Of a stretch of DNA of 64,000 nt, positions 27,130 through 35,622 are shown piece by piece. Under the pieces are notes generated by a model. The model ran no database searches. It was not told where the DNA came from and saw only the letters and a list, made by a program, of their open reading frames with translations. Source of the DNA: Actinopolyspora alba. GTDB taxonomy: Bacteria > Actinomycetota > Actinomycetes > Mycobacteriales > Pseudonocardiaceae. The stretch is from assembly GCF_900112765.1 (NCBI RefSeq), contig NZ_FOMZ01000004.1:111446-175445 (forward strand), read 5' to 3'. Numbering within the stretch: the first letter of the stretch is position 1; each line of letters begins with the position of its first letter. Both the position numbers and the translations under genes were made by a program.

Positions 27130-27339
27130 ATGAGCGACAACGTTTATCGGGTCACGGAGATCGTCGGTACCTCCGACCAGGGGTTGGACGATGCCATTCG
27201 CAAGGGGGTCCACCGGGTGTCCCGCACGCTGCGGGAGGTGGACTGGTTCGAGGTGTCCGAGATCAGGGGACACGTCGCCGACGGTGAGGTGGCGCACTTC
27301 CAGGTGGGGCTCAAGGTCGGTTTCCGGCTGGAGGAGTGA
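27130..27339 (+). CDS. Dodecin flavin-binding protein
   Basis: A 69-residue dodecin: VYRVTEIVGTS at the start, DDAIRKGVHRVSRTLREVDWFEV in the helix and next strand, and HFQVGLKVGFRLEE at the end. Trp38 (VDWFEV) is the residue that stacks on flavins in the family. Dodecins form hollow 12-mers that store riboflavin, FMN or CoA. The ATG follows GCGGGG weakly; the longer open frame upstream is not supported. Truncated element B plus element A follow the stop. Confidence 0.9.
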   Translation: MSDNVYRVTEIVGTSDQGLDDAIRKGVHRVSRTLREVDWFEVSEIRGHVADGEVAHFQVGLKVGFRLEE

Positions 27340-27366
27340 GGAGTTCGCCGCCCGGTTCGCGTAGGC

Positions 27367-27410
27367 GGTCGCTTGGCGCGACCTCTCGCACGGCTCTCAC
27401 CGCGGGCGCG
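27367..27410 (+). repeat. Element B, truncated copy (left arm)
   Basis: GGTCGCTTGGCG and the CTCTCGCACGGCTCTC arm, starting 28 nt after the dodecin stop and joined directly to element A copy 8. The right half is missing. Confidence 0.7.
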
Positions 27411-27432
27411 GCGATTTCGCGAGAAATTGACG
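27411..27432 (+). repeat. Element A, copy 8
   Basis: Canonical copy (GATTTCGCGAGAAATTGACG) downstream of dodecin, in its orientation. Confidence 0.85.
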
Positions 27433-27520
27433 CCGCCCGAACTGGGAGTTCCGCGAGCCTCGAAGCGCACCCGCACCTTTGATACCGCTCGGAGTTACCG
27501 AATGCGGCCGTGTGACGACG

Positions 27521-27550
27521 AAAAACCCGCCGGGTAAACCCCGGCGGGTT
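27521..27550 (-). terminator. Intrinsic terminator of tRNA-Gly
   Basis: On the minus strand AACCCGCCGGG, a short loop, then CCCGGCGGGTTTTT: an 11-bp GC-rich stem followed by T residues, directly after the tRNA 3' end. Confidence 0.85.
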
Positions 27551-27555
27551 CGTCA

Positions 27556-27630
27556 TGGAGCGGATGACGGGATTCGAACCCGCGACCCTCACCTTGGCAA
27601 GGTGATGCGCTACCGCTGCGCTACATCCGC
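27556..27630 (-). tRNA. tRNA-Gly (GCC)
   Basis: A 75-nt cloverleaf. The acceptor stem is GCGGATG paired with CATCCGC. The anticodon stem TCACC/GGTGA encloses loop TTGCCAA with anticodon GCC. The T arm holds GGTTCGAATCC. The discriminator is T and CCA is encoded. An intrinsic terminator follows. No integrase or att-like duplication is seen beside it. Confidence 0.95.
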
Positions 27631-27827
27631 ATGATCCGTATTCGGCTCTCACGCCGACCTCTCGGCCGCTGTGATGAATACTCTAACCCATGCCGGGCGG
27701 GCTCGGGAAAGGGGGGTCCGACATGGGAGCCACTCCGCTCTCGCGGATGCCGGGAGCGTGCGTGGGGCGGGAGCGTTGGCGGTCCGGGAGCTCCGCGCGG
27801 TGCCCGCCACGGGGCGGAAACGCTCGA

Positions 27828-28229
27828 TCAGGACGGGCCCGCACGCGTCGGTTCGATGCGCAGCACCACCCGTTGTTCGGCCCGCATGGCGGCTCGGTAC
27901 TGCTCCCAGTCCTCGTGCTCGCCCGAGATGTCGCGGTAGTACTCCTCGAGTAGTGGCATCGCCTCGGGCAGCCGCACGACCTCGGCCGTGCCGTCGAGCT
28001 GGATCCACCTGCCGAAGAACTCGTCGGGCAGCACGCACAACCAGACCCGACGGTCTCTGCCGATGTTGGCGACCTTGGCGGTGTTCGCCTTGGTGCTGAC
28101 GGTGATCCGAGCACCGGAATCCACAGTGGCCAGCACCGGACTCAACTGTGGTTCACCGTCCGAGCGTCGGGTGGCCAGTACGGCGTGGTGCTGCTCGCGC
28201 ACGATTTCACGTGCCCGGTCCAGATCCAT
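27828..28229 (-). CDS. PPOX-class (pyridoxamine oxidase-like) F420 or FMN protein
   Basis: A 133-residue split-barrel protein. The N-terminal HHAVLATRRSDGEPQLSPVLATVD and the middle KVANIGRDRRVWLCVL match small actinobacterial PPOX proteins, many of which use coenzyme F420 to reduce biliverdin or other substrates. The cofactor is not decided by sequence alone. It is monocistronic; the 282-bp upstream gap shows no other gene. It ends about 200 nt from the tRNA. Confidence 0.8.
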   Translation of the reverse strand: MDLDRAREIVREQHHAVLATRRSDGEPQLSPVLATVDSGARITVSTKANTAKVANIGRDRRVWLCVLPDEFFGRWIQLDGTAEVVRLPEAMPLLEEYYRDISGEHEDWEQYRAAMRAEQRVVLRIEPTRAGPS

Positions 28230-28511
28230 CGAATCTCCCGGTAGTCGTTGCTCGAGAGCTGATTCCGATCTTCGGAGGTCAACTCACGTATCGGTGCTCC
28301 GCCCCGCGTCGTTGGTTCCGCCACGGGTTCTGCGGGTTGGGTATCGCTCCCGGTGGATAATCCCACCTCGATTCCTCCGGAAGAGTAAAACCGCGGTCGT
28401 GTTCGACGCAGCCGCGGAACTCACGCGGTACGGTGGGATCACGGTTGCCGATCAAGCCGGTACGGGCCGTCACTGGCCCGGATCGCGCCAGACCAGTGCG
28501 TGGAGGCGGTA

Positions 28512-28949
28512 ATGAACCGCGCGGTACGTGGTTCCGACGGTCGGAAATGGACCCTCAAGACCAACATCGAGTGGAGTGATCCGCTCCAGGTCGACGAGTG
28601 GGAGCTCGATGTCAGTGGTGGTCGTTCCCCCGGCGTCGTGATGGGGACGATCGTGTTCGTGATGATCGCGGCGTTCCTCGTCTGGACACCGACCGCCGTG
28701 ATCGTCCCGATCTGGGTGATTCTGGCGCTGCTCGTGCTGGTCCTGTTCTTCCCGGTCCGCTGGTTGGTGCGCAGGCCGTGGACGGTCATCGCGGACACAC
28801 CCGGCGATACCGACGAGCACCCACCGGAGCGATGGGTCGGCGTCGTACGCGGTGCCCTGACGGCGCGGCAGGAAAGCGCTCGGGTGGCGCGCAACATCGA
28901 GCTGTACGCCGAGCCGGACATGAACGGAGCACTGCAACCGGTGGAGTGA
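28512..28949 (+). CDS. Small two-helix membrane protein
   Basis: A 145-residue protein with two adjacent transmembrane helices at about 42-60 and 62-82, a polar N-terminal domain and an acidic C-terminus. ATG 28512 has GGAGG 6 nt upstream, which beats the in-frame ATG at 28500. I do not recognise a firm family. It lies just upstream of the sensor kinase, separated by 111 nt, and may or may not belong to that unit. Confidence 0.6.
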   Translation: MNRAVRGSDGRKWTLKTNIEWSDPLQVDEWELDVSGGRSPGVVMGTIVFVMIAAFLVWTPTAVIVPIWVILALLVLVLFFPVRWLVRRPWTVIADTPGDTDEHPPERWVGVVRGALTARQESARVARNIELYAEPDMNGALQPVE

Positions 28950-29060
28950 TCGGCCGCCATATGGGGTAGCACGTCCGACGTCGAACCGCTCACCGACGGA
29001 ACAGGCTCACTGGTCGTGATTTCCTTGATTCCGCGCGTGATGACCGTGAACATGTGAAGT

Positions 29061-30482
29061 GTGCTCGAGCTGTTGACTGAGCGGACAGTGCTCACCCTGA
29101 TCGCCGCGCTGGCCGTGCTCGGCATGTTCGTGATGTTGTGCCGTTCACGCCGAGTCAGCACGTCCAAGGAGGACGCGACACTGGCGGCGCTGCACAGCGT
29201 GACCAGCGCCGCTCCCCATCTGCGCCGGGGTCTCGACCAGGAGTCGGCCGACGAGACCGCCCCCCATCTGCGTGCCTTGCTGTCCTGCCTCGCCGTGGGA
29301 ATCGTCGATCCGGAGGGGACGCTGCTCGCCTGGGACGGTGGTGCCAACCAGCACTACCGCGACATCACCGAGAGCATCGAGCGAGCCCTGCGTACCGGCA
29401 AGAGCGAGTACGTGGACCACTCCGACATCGTCTGCGACGAACGTCCCTGCCTGATGCGACACGTCGTGATCGTGCCGCTCGAAGTGGACGGACTCAGCCG
29501 AGGCGCGCTGGTGCTGATCACCGCCGGGGAGCGGAGCCGGTTGATCCGTGCCGCCACCGAGGTGGCCGAGCACGTCACCTCGCAGCTGCGGTTGTCGGAA
29601 CTGCAGGTGTCCCGGCAGAAGCTGGCGGAGGCCGAGGTCAGGGCGTTGCGGGCGCAGATCTCGCCGCACTTCGTCTACAACTCGCTGAACACGATCTCCG
29701 CGCTGATCCGCACCGATCCGGACCACGCCAGGGAGCTGATCCAGGAGTTCGCCGATTTCACCAGGTACTCCTTCCGGTCGAACGAGATGTACACGACCCT
29801 GGCCGACGAGATGCGCAACATCGACCGCTACCTGACGCTGGAATCCGCCAGGTTCGGTCCGGAGCGGTTGAACGTGCAGCTCAAGATCGCACCCGAGGTG
29901 CTTCCCGTGGTGTTGCCTTTCCTGGCGCTGCAGCCGCTGGTCGAGAACGCGGTGCGACACGGCCTGGCGAAAAAACCGGGTGGCGGAACGCTCTCGGTGG
30001 CCGCCGAGGACAACGGCAGCGAGGCACTCATCAGCGTCGACGACAACGGTGTAGGCATGGATCCCCGGGAGCTGGAACTGGAGCTGGAGGGCAGCCACAC
30101 CGAGGGGTCACACGTCGGGTTGGGCAACGTCAACGACCGGATGCGCGCGACGTTCGGCAACGACTACGGGCTGGTCGTGGAGACCGAGCGCGACGCGGGG
30201 ATGAAGGTCATAATGCGGGTGCCGAAGTTCGCCCCCGGCGTCCGACCCGCCGCCCGCGAGCCGTTCGAGGACATGGACTGCCCCGAGGTTCCTCCCGACC
30301 CGGCGCCCGAGCCGCGGCAGGAGGACGAGCGGAACGATTCCGACGACCTGGCGCCGGACGAGACCGGAGCAGGGGCATCCGGAACAGGGGAATCCGGAAT
30401 CGGGAAGTCCGGAACCGAGGAGCCCGAAGTGGAGGAACCCGTACGGGAAGCGATCTCCTCCGACGCCTCGTCGGCGGGTTGA
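29061..30482 (+). CDS. LytS-type sensor histidine kinase
   Basis: A 473-residue kinase. One transmembrane helix at about 7-27, a GAF-like sensor region at about 60-165, then the LytS-family His_kinase domain with phosphoacceptor His203 in ISPHFVYNSLNTISAL. The ATPase domain has PLVENAVRHGL (N box), DDNGVGMD and GLGNVNDRM. The last 80 residues are acidic, with Gly/Ser-rich repeats (near 435-455). The expected partner is the LytTR regulator at 32148; an SppA-like peptidase gene lies between. This kinase type often controls adjacent carboxylate transporters, fitting the symporter at 33497. Confidence 0.88.
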   Translation: MLELLTERTVLTLIAALAVLGMFVMLCRSRRVSTSKEDATLAALHSVTSAAPHLRRGLDQESADETAPHLRALLSCLAVGIVDPEGTLLAWDGGANQHYRDITESIERALRTGKSEYVDHSDIVCDERPCLMRHVVIVPLEVDGLSRGALVLITAGERSRLIRAATEVAEHVTSQLRLSELQVSRQKLAEAEVRALRAQISPHFVYNSLNTISALIRTDPDHARELIQEFADFTRYSFRSNEMYTTLADEMRNIDRYLTLESARFGPERLNVQLKIAPEVLPVVLPFLALQPLVENAVRHGLAKKPGGGTLSVAAEDNGSEALISVDDNGVGMDPRELELELEGSHTEGSHVGLGNVNDRMRATFGNDYGLVVETERDAGMKVIMRVPKFAPGVRPAAREPFEDMDCPEVPPDPAPEPRQEDERNDSDDLAPDETGAGASGTGESGIGKSGTEEPEVEEPVREAISSDASSAG

Positions 30483-30568
30483 GGCGTCGACCCGCGTTGC
30501 CACCCGGTTCGCGGTCCACGCCGTGGTCGAGTCGTCAACGGTGCGTCCACCGGCAGTAACGTGGGGGC

Positions 30569-31477
30569 ATGAACGACAAGTCCTCCCAGAAATTCACCGC
30601 CACGCTTTCGAACAGGATTTCGGAGAAACTGCCCGGAAAACTGGCCGAGCGCGCCGAGCGGGGGCCGGTGGTGCCCGTGGTCAAACTGCACGGGCCGATC
30701 ACGCCGACGCCGTCACCGGTGAGCCGCCCCTCGATATCGCTGCAGACCGTGGAATCCGCACTGACCCGTGCGTTCTCCTTCGACCGGCTTTCCGGTGTGG
30801 CGCTCGTCATCAACTCACCGGGCGGCGCCGCCACGCAGTCCGCCCTGGTGGCCGAACGCATCCGGAGCCTGGCCGAGAAGAAGGAGGTGCCGGTGCTGAC
30901 CTTCTGCGAGGACGTGGCCGCTTCCGGGGGCTACTGGCTCGCCTGCGCCGGGGACGAGGTCTACGCCCACGCGAGTTCGATGGTGGGCTCCATCGGCGTG
31001 GTCAGCGCAGGCTTCGGGATGGAGGAACTCATCAGGCGGGTAGGGGTCGAACGCCGGGTGCACGCCGCGGGGCAGCACAAGACCCGCCTCGACCCGTTCC
31101 GCCCCGAGAACGCCGAGGACGTGCAGTGGCTGCAGGGCATGCAGCAGGAGCTGCACACCCAGTTCGCGGACTGGGTGCGGCAGCGTCGCGGGAACTCGTT
31201 GGACGAGTCCACCGAGGACCTGTTCTCCGGTGAGGTCTGGACCGGAAGGCGAGCCAGGGAACTGGGCCTGGTGGACGGACTCGGCAACCTGCGCGACGTG
31301 GTGTCCCGTCGGTTCCCCGAGTCGCACCTGGTGTCCGTGGAACCGCGCAAACCGCTGCTGGCCCGGTTGGGAATGACCGGTCCCGCCGGTGGAACCCAGG
31401 GGTTGGCGGCCGGAATGGCGCAGGCGCTGTTCGAGACCGCCGAGAACAGGGCCATGTGGTCCCGCTTCGGGCTTTGA
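30569..31477 (+). CDS. S49-family (SppA-like) serine peptidase
   Basis: A 302-residue S49 peptidase domain protein. The likely catalytic dyad is Ser119 (AASGGYWLA) and Lys171 (GQHKTRLDPF); VINSPGGAATQS supplies the oxyanion and substrate region. S49 enzymes degrade signal peptides or membrane protein fragments. This one has no signal peptide or obvious transmembrane segment, so it may be cytoplasmic or peripheral. It sits between the kinase and response regulator genes, 86 nt after the kinase. A full element B and two element A copies lie past its 3' end. Confidence 0.85.
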   Translation: MNDKSSQKFTATLSNRISEKLPGKLAERAERGPVVPVVKLHGPITPTPSPVSRPSISLQTVESALTRAFSFDRLSGVALVINSPGGAATQSALVAERIRSLAEKKEVPVLTFCEDVAASGGYWLACAGDEVYAHASSMVGSIGVVSAGFGMEELIRRVGVERRVHAAGQHKTRLDPFRPENAEDVQWLQGMQQELHTQFADWVRQRRGNSLDESTEDLFSGEVWTGRRARELGLVDGLGNLRDVVSRRFPESHLVSVEPRKPLLARLGMTGPAGGTQGLAAGMAQALFETAENRAMWSRFGL

Positions 31478-31502
31478 AGTGGACTCCCGGCTCGGTGGTC
31501 GT

Positions 31503-31636
31503 GGGTGGTTCCGTGGCGGAACCTCGCGCACGGCTCTCGCTGCGGGTGCCCCGCCCTCGGGTAGCGACCTACACAACGTCGGGACCGTCCTCGCGAGAGC
31601 CGCACGCGAGAACCCGCGGCGGTGCCGACTGCGAGG
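31503..31636 (+). repeat. Element B, copy 2 (full, diverged inner stem)
   Basis: Starts with GGGTGGTTCCGTGGCGGAACC 26 nt after the peptidase stop. The outer arms (CTCGCGCACGGCTCTCGC and GCGAGAGCCGCACGCGAG) are intact; the inner stem is partly mismatched. The tail GAGCGCGGCCTGCG follows, as in the copies at 59577 and 62751. Confidence 0.75.
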
Positions 31637-31794
31637 GCACTCGGAGCGCGGCCTGCGTGCGTGGCGCTTCGGCGCCGGGAGCGCCGAAGCGATGTGAACA
31701 GCGGCGAGCGGCCCGGCCTCGCGATGCATCCGACTCACGCGCTCGAGACACCCGCGCTGTTCAACCGCACGGTGTCGTCCCTACGGGTCGCGCG

Positions 31795-31816
31795 GCGATT
31801 TCGTGGGAAATTGACG
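31795..31816 (+). repeat. Element A, copy 9
   Basis: Variant GATTTCGTGGGAAATTGACG; the arms still pair through ATTTC and GAAAT. It lies with copy 10 in the 670-bp gap 31478-32147, which otherwise shows no gene. Confidence 0.75.
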
Positions 31817-31844
31817 GCCACGGGGCCGCACCACCCCAGTGCGG

Positions 31845-31868
31845 CGTCGATTTCGCGAGAAATCGACG
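31845..31868 (+). repeat. Element A, copy 10
   Basis: The most symmetric copy: 10-bp arms CGTCGATTTC and GAAATCGACG pair perfectly around GCGA. Confidence 0.85.
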
Positions 31869-32147
31869 TTGTACGGACGAGGAGCCGAGTCAGGCACCGG
31901 ACCGCGGCGGCTCTCCCGGTCGCTTCCCCCTGAAGAGGGAAAATCCGCGAAGTGTTGCAACCATCGTGCGAATGCGGCTGTACCCACCCGGCGAAACGTG
32001 AATGCGGGGGCTTAGGTTGAATGCGGTGAGTGTGCCCACTCACCCGCGGTCGGTTCGTTCCGGACGGTTCCGCGGGCGGACTCCACGAGCTTCACTGGAG
32101 TCGCCCGTGGACAGTGCCCGGTGTGCTCGGGAGGATTGGGCGTTGCC

Positions 32148-33071
32148 GTGAGTACCCCATATCGCATCAACGGTTCCCGTGGTCGTATCGAACGCGCCGG
32201 TTCCGGTACCGGCGGTTCGGGCGGTGGCGGGCTCGTCGTGCTCGTCGTCGACGACGAGGAGCCGGGAATCACGACGACACGTGACATGCTCAACAGCAAC
32301 CCGCGGGTCGGCAAGGTGCTGACCGCCTTCGACGCCGCCGAGGCGCTGCGGCTGCTGCGGCAGGACAACCCTGACCTCGCCGATCGCCCATCCGACGCGC
32401 CGCTGGTCGACGCCGTTTTCATCGACGTCGCGATGCCGGGACTGACCGGAATGGACCTCGCCAGGGTGCTCTTCTCGTTCGAGAACGCTCCCGCCCTGGT
32501 GTTCATAACCGCCCACGGCGAGAACGCGCTGGAGGCGTTCGACCTGGGAGCCATCGATTACGTCATGAAACCGGCCAGTCCGGAACGGATGGAACGGGCG
32601 CTGCGCAAGGTGCAGCGAATCAGCACGCCGCTGGAAGAGGGCTCCGGTGACCGCGCCGCGCTGAACGCGGGCTCGACCGGTGCGGCGCTCGAACCGGGCG
32701 GGCAGGACGACCACTCCGTCATACCGGTGGAGCTCGGCGGCACCACCCGCCTGGTGCAGCGTTCCCAGGTGCGCTGGGTGGAGGCTCAGGGGGACTACGC
32801 GAGGCTGCACACCGACGAGGGCTCCCACCTGGTGCGGATTCCGCTCGCACAGCTGGAGGAGAAGTGGGCGGACGCCGGGTTCGTCCGCATTCACCGGTCC
32901 TATCTGGTCTCGTTGAACCTCATAAACGAGCTGCGCATGTCATCCTCCGGGTATTCGGTGTTGATCGCCGGAGGTCAGTACCGCGAGACTCGCGAACTGC
33001 CGGTCAGTCGCAGGCACACCAGGGAACTCAAGGACCGGCTGGTGCGCTCACCCCGGCAACCCCGGGAATGA
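32148..33071 (+). CDS. LytTR-family response regulator
   Basis: A 307-residue regulator. The receiver domain at about 28-150 has the acidic pair in VVDDEE, phosphoacceptor Asp in VFIDVAMPG, and FITAHGENALEAF followed by YVMKPAS. The LytTR DNA-binding domain is at about 195-295 (WVEAQGDYARLHT, FVRIHRSYLVSLNLI). A Gly-rich N-terminal extension precedes the receiver. GTG 32148 or GTG 32121 could be the start. It is probably the partner of the LytS-type kinase, directly controlling the membrane protein and symporter downstream. Confidence 0.88.
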   Translation: MSTPYRINGSRGRIERAGSGTGGSGGGGLVVLVVDDEEPGITTTRDMLNSNPRVGKVLTAFDAAEALRLLRQDNPDLADRPSDAPLVDAVFIDVAMPGLTGMDLARVLFSFENAPALVFITAHGENALEAFDLGAIDYVMKPASPERMERALRKVQRISTPLEEGSGDRAALNAGSTGAALEPGGQDDHSVIPVELGGTTRLVQRSQVRWVEAQGDYARLHTDEGSHLVRIPLAQLEEKWADAGFVRIHRSYLVSLNLINELRMSSSGYSVLIAGGQYRETRELPVSRRHTRELKDRLVRSPRQPRE

Positions 33072-33107
33072 CCCAGCCGGCCATCACTTCGAAGAGGGTC
33101 GACGAAC

Positions 33108-33500
33108 GTGACTTCCAGCAGGACATCCGCTTCGCAGCAGCGTCCCCCACGTCGTAAGCGGGTCGTGCTCGCGGACCGGCGCGGCGAACGCCGGGTCCCC
33201 CGCGCCATCATCGATCTGGAGGACCAGAGCAGCATGGGTGAGGCGATGGTGCGTGGGCTGGTGCGGGCCCAGCTGCGTACCTCGCTGCTGCTGGCGGGCG
33301 TCAGCGTGCTGGTGCTCGGTGGGCTTCCGCTGCTGCTGCGCTGGGTTCCCGTCCTGTCGGAGATCCGGTTGTGGAGCATTCCGCTGCCGTGGCTCGTCCT
33401 CGGGGTGCTGCCCTTCCCGTTCATCCTGCTGATCGGCTACATAGCCACCCGTGAGGCGGAGCGGCACGAACGCGAGTTCGCCGAGTTGGTGCAGCGGTGA
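33108..33500 (+). CDS. Small two-helix membrane protein, symporter partner
   Basis: A 130-residue protein with a basic N-terminal domain of about 50 residues and two transmembrane helices (about 58-78 and 90-110). Its stop overlaps the symporter start by 4 nt, so the two are translationally coupled. Small DUF485-type proteins pair with acetate symporters in the same way; similarity to DUF485 itself is not evident, so this is an analogy from context. Confidence 0.7.
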   Translation: MTSSRTSASQQRPPRRKRVVLADRRGERRVPRAIIDLEDQSSMGEAMVRGLVRAQLRTSLLLAGVSVLVLGGLPLLLRWVPVLSEIRLWSIPLPWLVLGVLPFPFILLIGYIATREAERHEREFAELVQR

Positions 33501-35338
33501 ATCCGTGGGCTCTCGGCGGTGTCGTGCTGATCGCCGTCGGCACGTTCGGACTGGCGGTGTGGGGATCGCGCGGTGCCCGCACCACCTCGGACTTCCTGCT
33601 GGCCAGACGCATGGTCGGTGTGGAGCGCAACGCCGCCGCGATCGCGGGCGAGTACCTCTCCGCCGCGTCGTTCCTGGGCATCGCCGGGCTGCTGCTCAAG
33701 GACGGCATCGAGGCGCTCTGGTACCCCATCGGCTACACGGCGGGTTATCTGGCGCTGATCCTGTTCGTCGCCGCGCCGCTGCGCCGTTCGGGTGCCTACA
33801 CCCTGCCGGACTTCGCGCAGGTCAGATTGGACTCCGGACGGGTGCGCACCCTCGCCACCGTGCTGGTGGTGCTCATCGGCTGGCTGTACCTGGTGCCGCA
33901 GCTGCAGGCGGCGGGCGTGACCCTGTCCACGGTCACCGGTATCTCCTACGCGGGCGGCATCGTGCTGGTGGCGATCGTGGTGCTCGTCGGAGTGCTCAGC
34001 GGCGGGATGCACGTGGTGACCCTGGTGCAGGCGTTCCAGTACGGCGTCAAGCTCTTCGCGATAGCGGTGCCCGTTTTCGTGCTGTTCTTCGCGTTCCTCG
34101 GGCACGACGCGCAGCACCGGCGTGGGCTGGACGAACCCACGTCGCCGGTGTTCGAGCGGGCCACCACCGTCCACATCGAAACGGACGTGCGGTTGCGCGT
34201 CACCCGAGCGGTGTGGGTGAAGGTGCTGTCCGGTCCCGGGCCGGAACGGCTCAGCGGGCCCGTTCGGCAGGACGAGCCGACCGGCGGGACGGTGTACCTC
34301 ACGCCGGGGATGCACTCGGTGAGCGCGGACTCCGAGCTGCGTTTCCCCGAGGGCAGCGCGGTTCCGGTGGTCGCCGACGCGGAGCCGAACAACCGCGCCT
34401 GGCTGTCGCCGCAGGACGGTGATTCCTACGAGCTCTTCGAGACCTATTCGCTGATCCTGTCGACTTTCCTGGGGACGATGGGGCTGCCCCACGTGCTGGT
34501 GCGGTTCTACACCAACCCCACGGGGCACAGCGCACGGCGCACCACGCTGGTGGTGCTGGGTCTGCTGGGGCTGTTCTACCTGTTCCCGACCGTGCTGGGC
34601 GTGCTTTCCCGGTTCTACGTGCCGCAACTGCTGGTGACCGGCGAAACCGACGCCGCGGTGCTGTTGCTGCCGACGGCGATGCTGCAGGGGTGGCCGGGGG
34701 AGCTGGTGGGGGCCATCACCGCGGCGGGCGCCTTCGCGGCTTTCCTGTCCACCTCATCCGGGCTGGTGATGAGCGTGTCCGGGGTGCTGTTCACCGACCT
34801 GCTGCCCGGCAAACTCGCCAATTTCCGGTTGGTCGCGCTGGGATCGTGCATCCTGCCCGCCGCGCTGGCGGTGATAGCGATCGGCCGCGACATCTCGCAG
34901 AGCGTGGGGCTGGCTTTCGCCATGGCCGCCTCCACGTTCTTCCCCCTGCTGGTGCTCGGTATCTGGTGGCGCGGGCTCACCGCGGTCGGAGCGATGAGCG
35001 GTTTGGTCGTGGGCGGAGGTCTCGTGCTGCTCGCGGTGTTCACCGGTGCGTTCCTGGGGGACGGTTACGGTTGGTGGTCGGCGGTGCTGCTGCAGCCGGC
35101 GGCGTTCACCGTTCCGCTCGCCTTCGCGGTGACGGTGCTGGTGAGCAAGTTGACCTCGCGAGGGGTTCCCGAGAACACCGGTCGCGTGATGCTGCGCATG
35201 CACACCCCGGACCGGCTCGGGTTCACACGGGACCGTTCGGCCGATCACCACGCCGCCGAGCACGACGAGCCCGCGACCGTCCCGAACCGTTCCAACGGTC
35301 GTCACCGCCTCAGAGGCGGCAGGCGTCGTCGCCGTTGA
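33497..35338 (+). CDS. Sodium/solute symporter (SSS family, ActP/MctC-like)
   Basis: A 613-residue symporter with about 13 helices. GEYLSAASFLGIAGLLL and LPHVLVRFYTNP are typical of the acetate/monocarboxylate subgroup, and STSSGLVMSVSGVLFTDLL holds the second sodium site. A hydrophilic stretch of about 110 residues (about 203-315), longer than in E. coli ActP, lies between two helices and probably forms an external domain. A Lys/Arg-rich tail follows. Placed behind a LytS/LytTR system, it probably imports acetate, pyruvate or another carboxylate under two-component control. Confidence 0.85.
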   Translation: MNPWALGGVVLIAVGTFGLAVWGSRGARTTSDFLLARRMVGVERNAAAIAGEYLSAASFLGIAGLLLKDGIEALWYPIGYTAGYLALILFVAAPLRRSGAYTLPDFAQVRLDSGRVRTLATVLVVLIGWLYLVPQLQAAGVTLSTVTGISYAGGIVLVAIVVLVGVLSGGMHVVTLVQAFQYGVKLFAIAVPVFVLFFAFLGHDAQHRRGLDEPTSPVFERATTVHIETDVRLRVTRAVWVKVLSGPGPERLSGPVRQDEPTGGTVYLTPGMHSVSADSELRFPEGSAVPVVADAEPNNRAWLSPQDGDSYELFETYSLILSTFLGTMGLPHVLVRFYTNPTGHSARRTTLVVLGLLGLFYLFPTVLGVLSRFYVPQLLVTGETDAAVLLLPTAMLQGWPGELVGAITAAGAFAAFLSTSSGLVMSVSGVLFTDLLPGKLANFRLVALGSCILPAALAVIAIGRDISQSVGLAFAMAASTFFPLLVLGIWWRGLTAVGAMSGLVVGGGLVLLAVFTGAFLGDGYGWWSAVLLQPAAFTVPLAFAVTVLVSKLTSRGVPENTGRVMLRMHTPDRLGFTRDRSADHHAAEHDEPATVPNRSNGRHRLRGGRRRRR

Positions 35339-35622
35339 GCGCGACAGTCCGCCGCGGCCGGAGAACCGTCCGTTCCGCGCGCTCCCGGCGGAGGATTGTC
35401 TTGTCACGGCGTCCCGGTCATCAGCCGCGCCGCGGTTGTCCGGTGCTCTGCCGTGCGGCGCACGGGTGAGGGGGACAAACTCTTCCCCGGATGAAGTCGT
35501 CCCTGCCCGCCCCCGCGAACACGGCGCACATTGGGGTCGTGGGCGGATGTGAATCCGCCGGTGTCGGGGAGCCACACCCCGGCGTGGACGACGGACTTCC
35601 TCACGAATCACCGGAGACGAAC

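Noticed and set aside
27556-27630. tRNA-Gly as an integration site of a mobile element
   Set aside because: No integrase gene and no duplicated tRNA end are visible in the flanking sequence.
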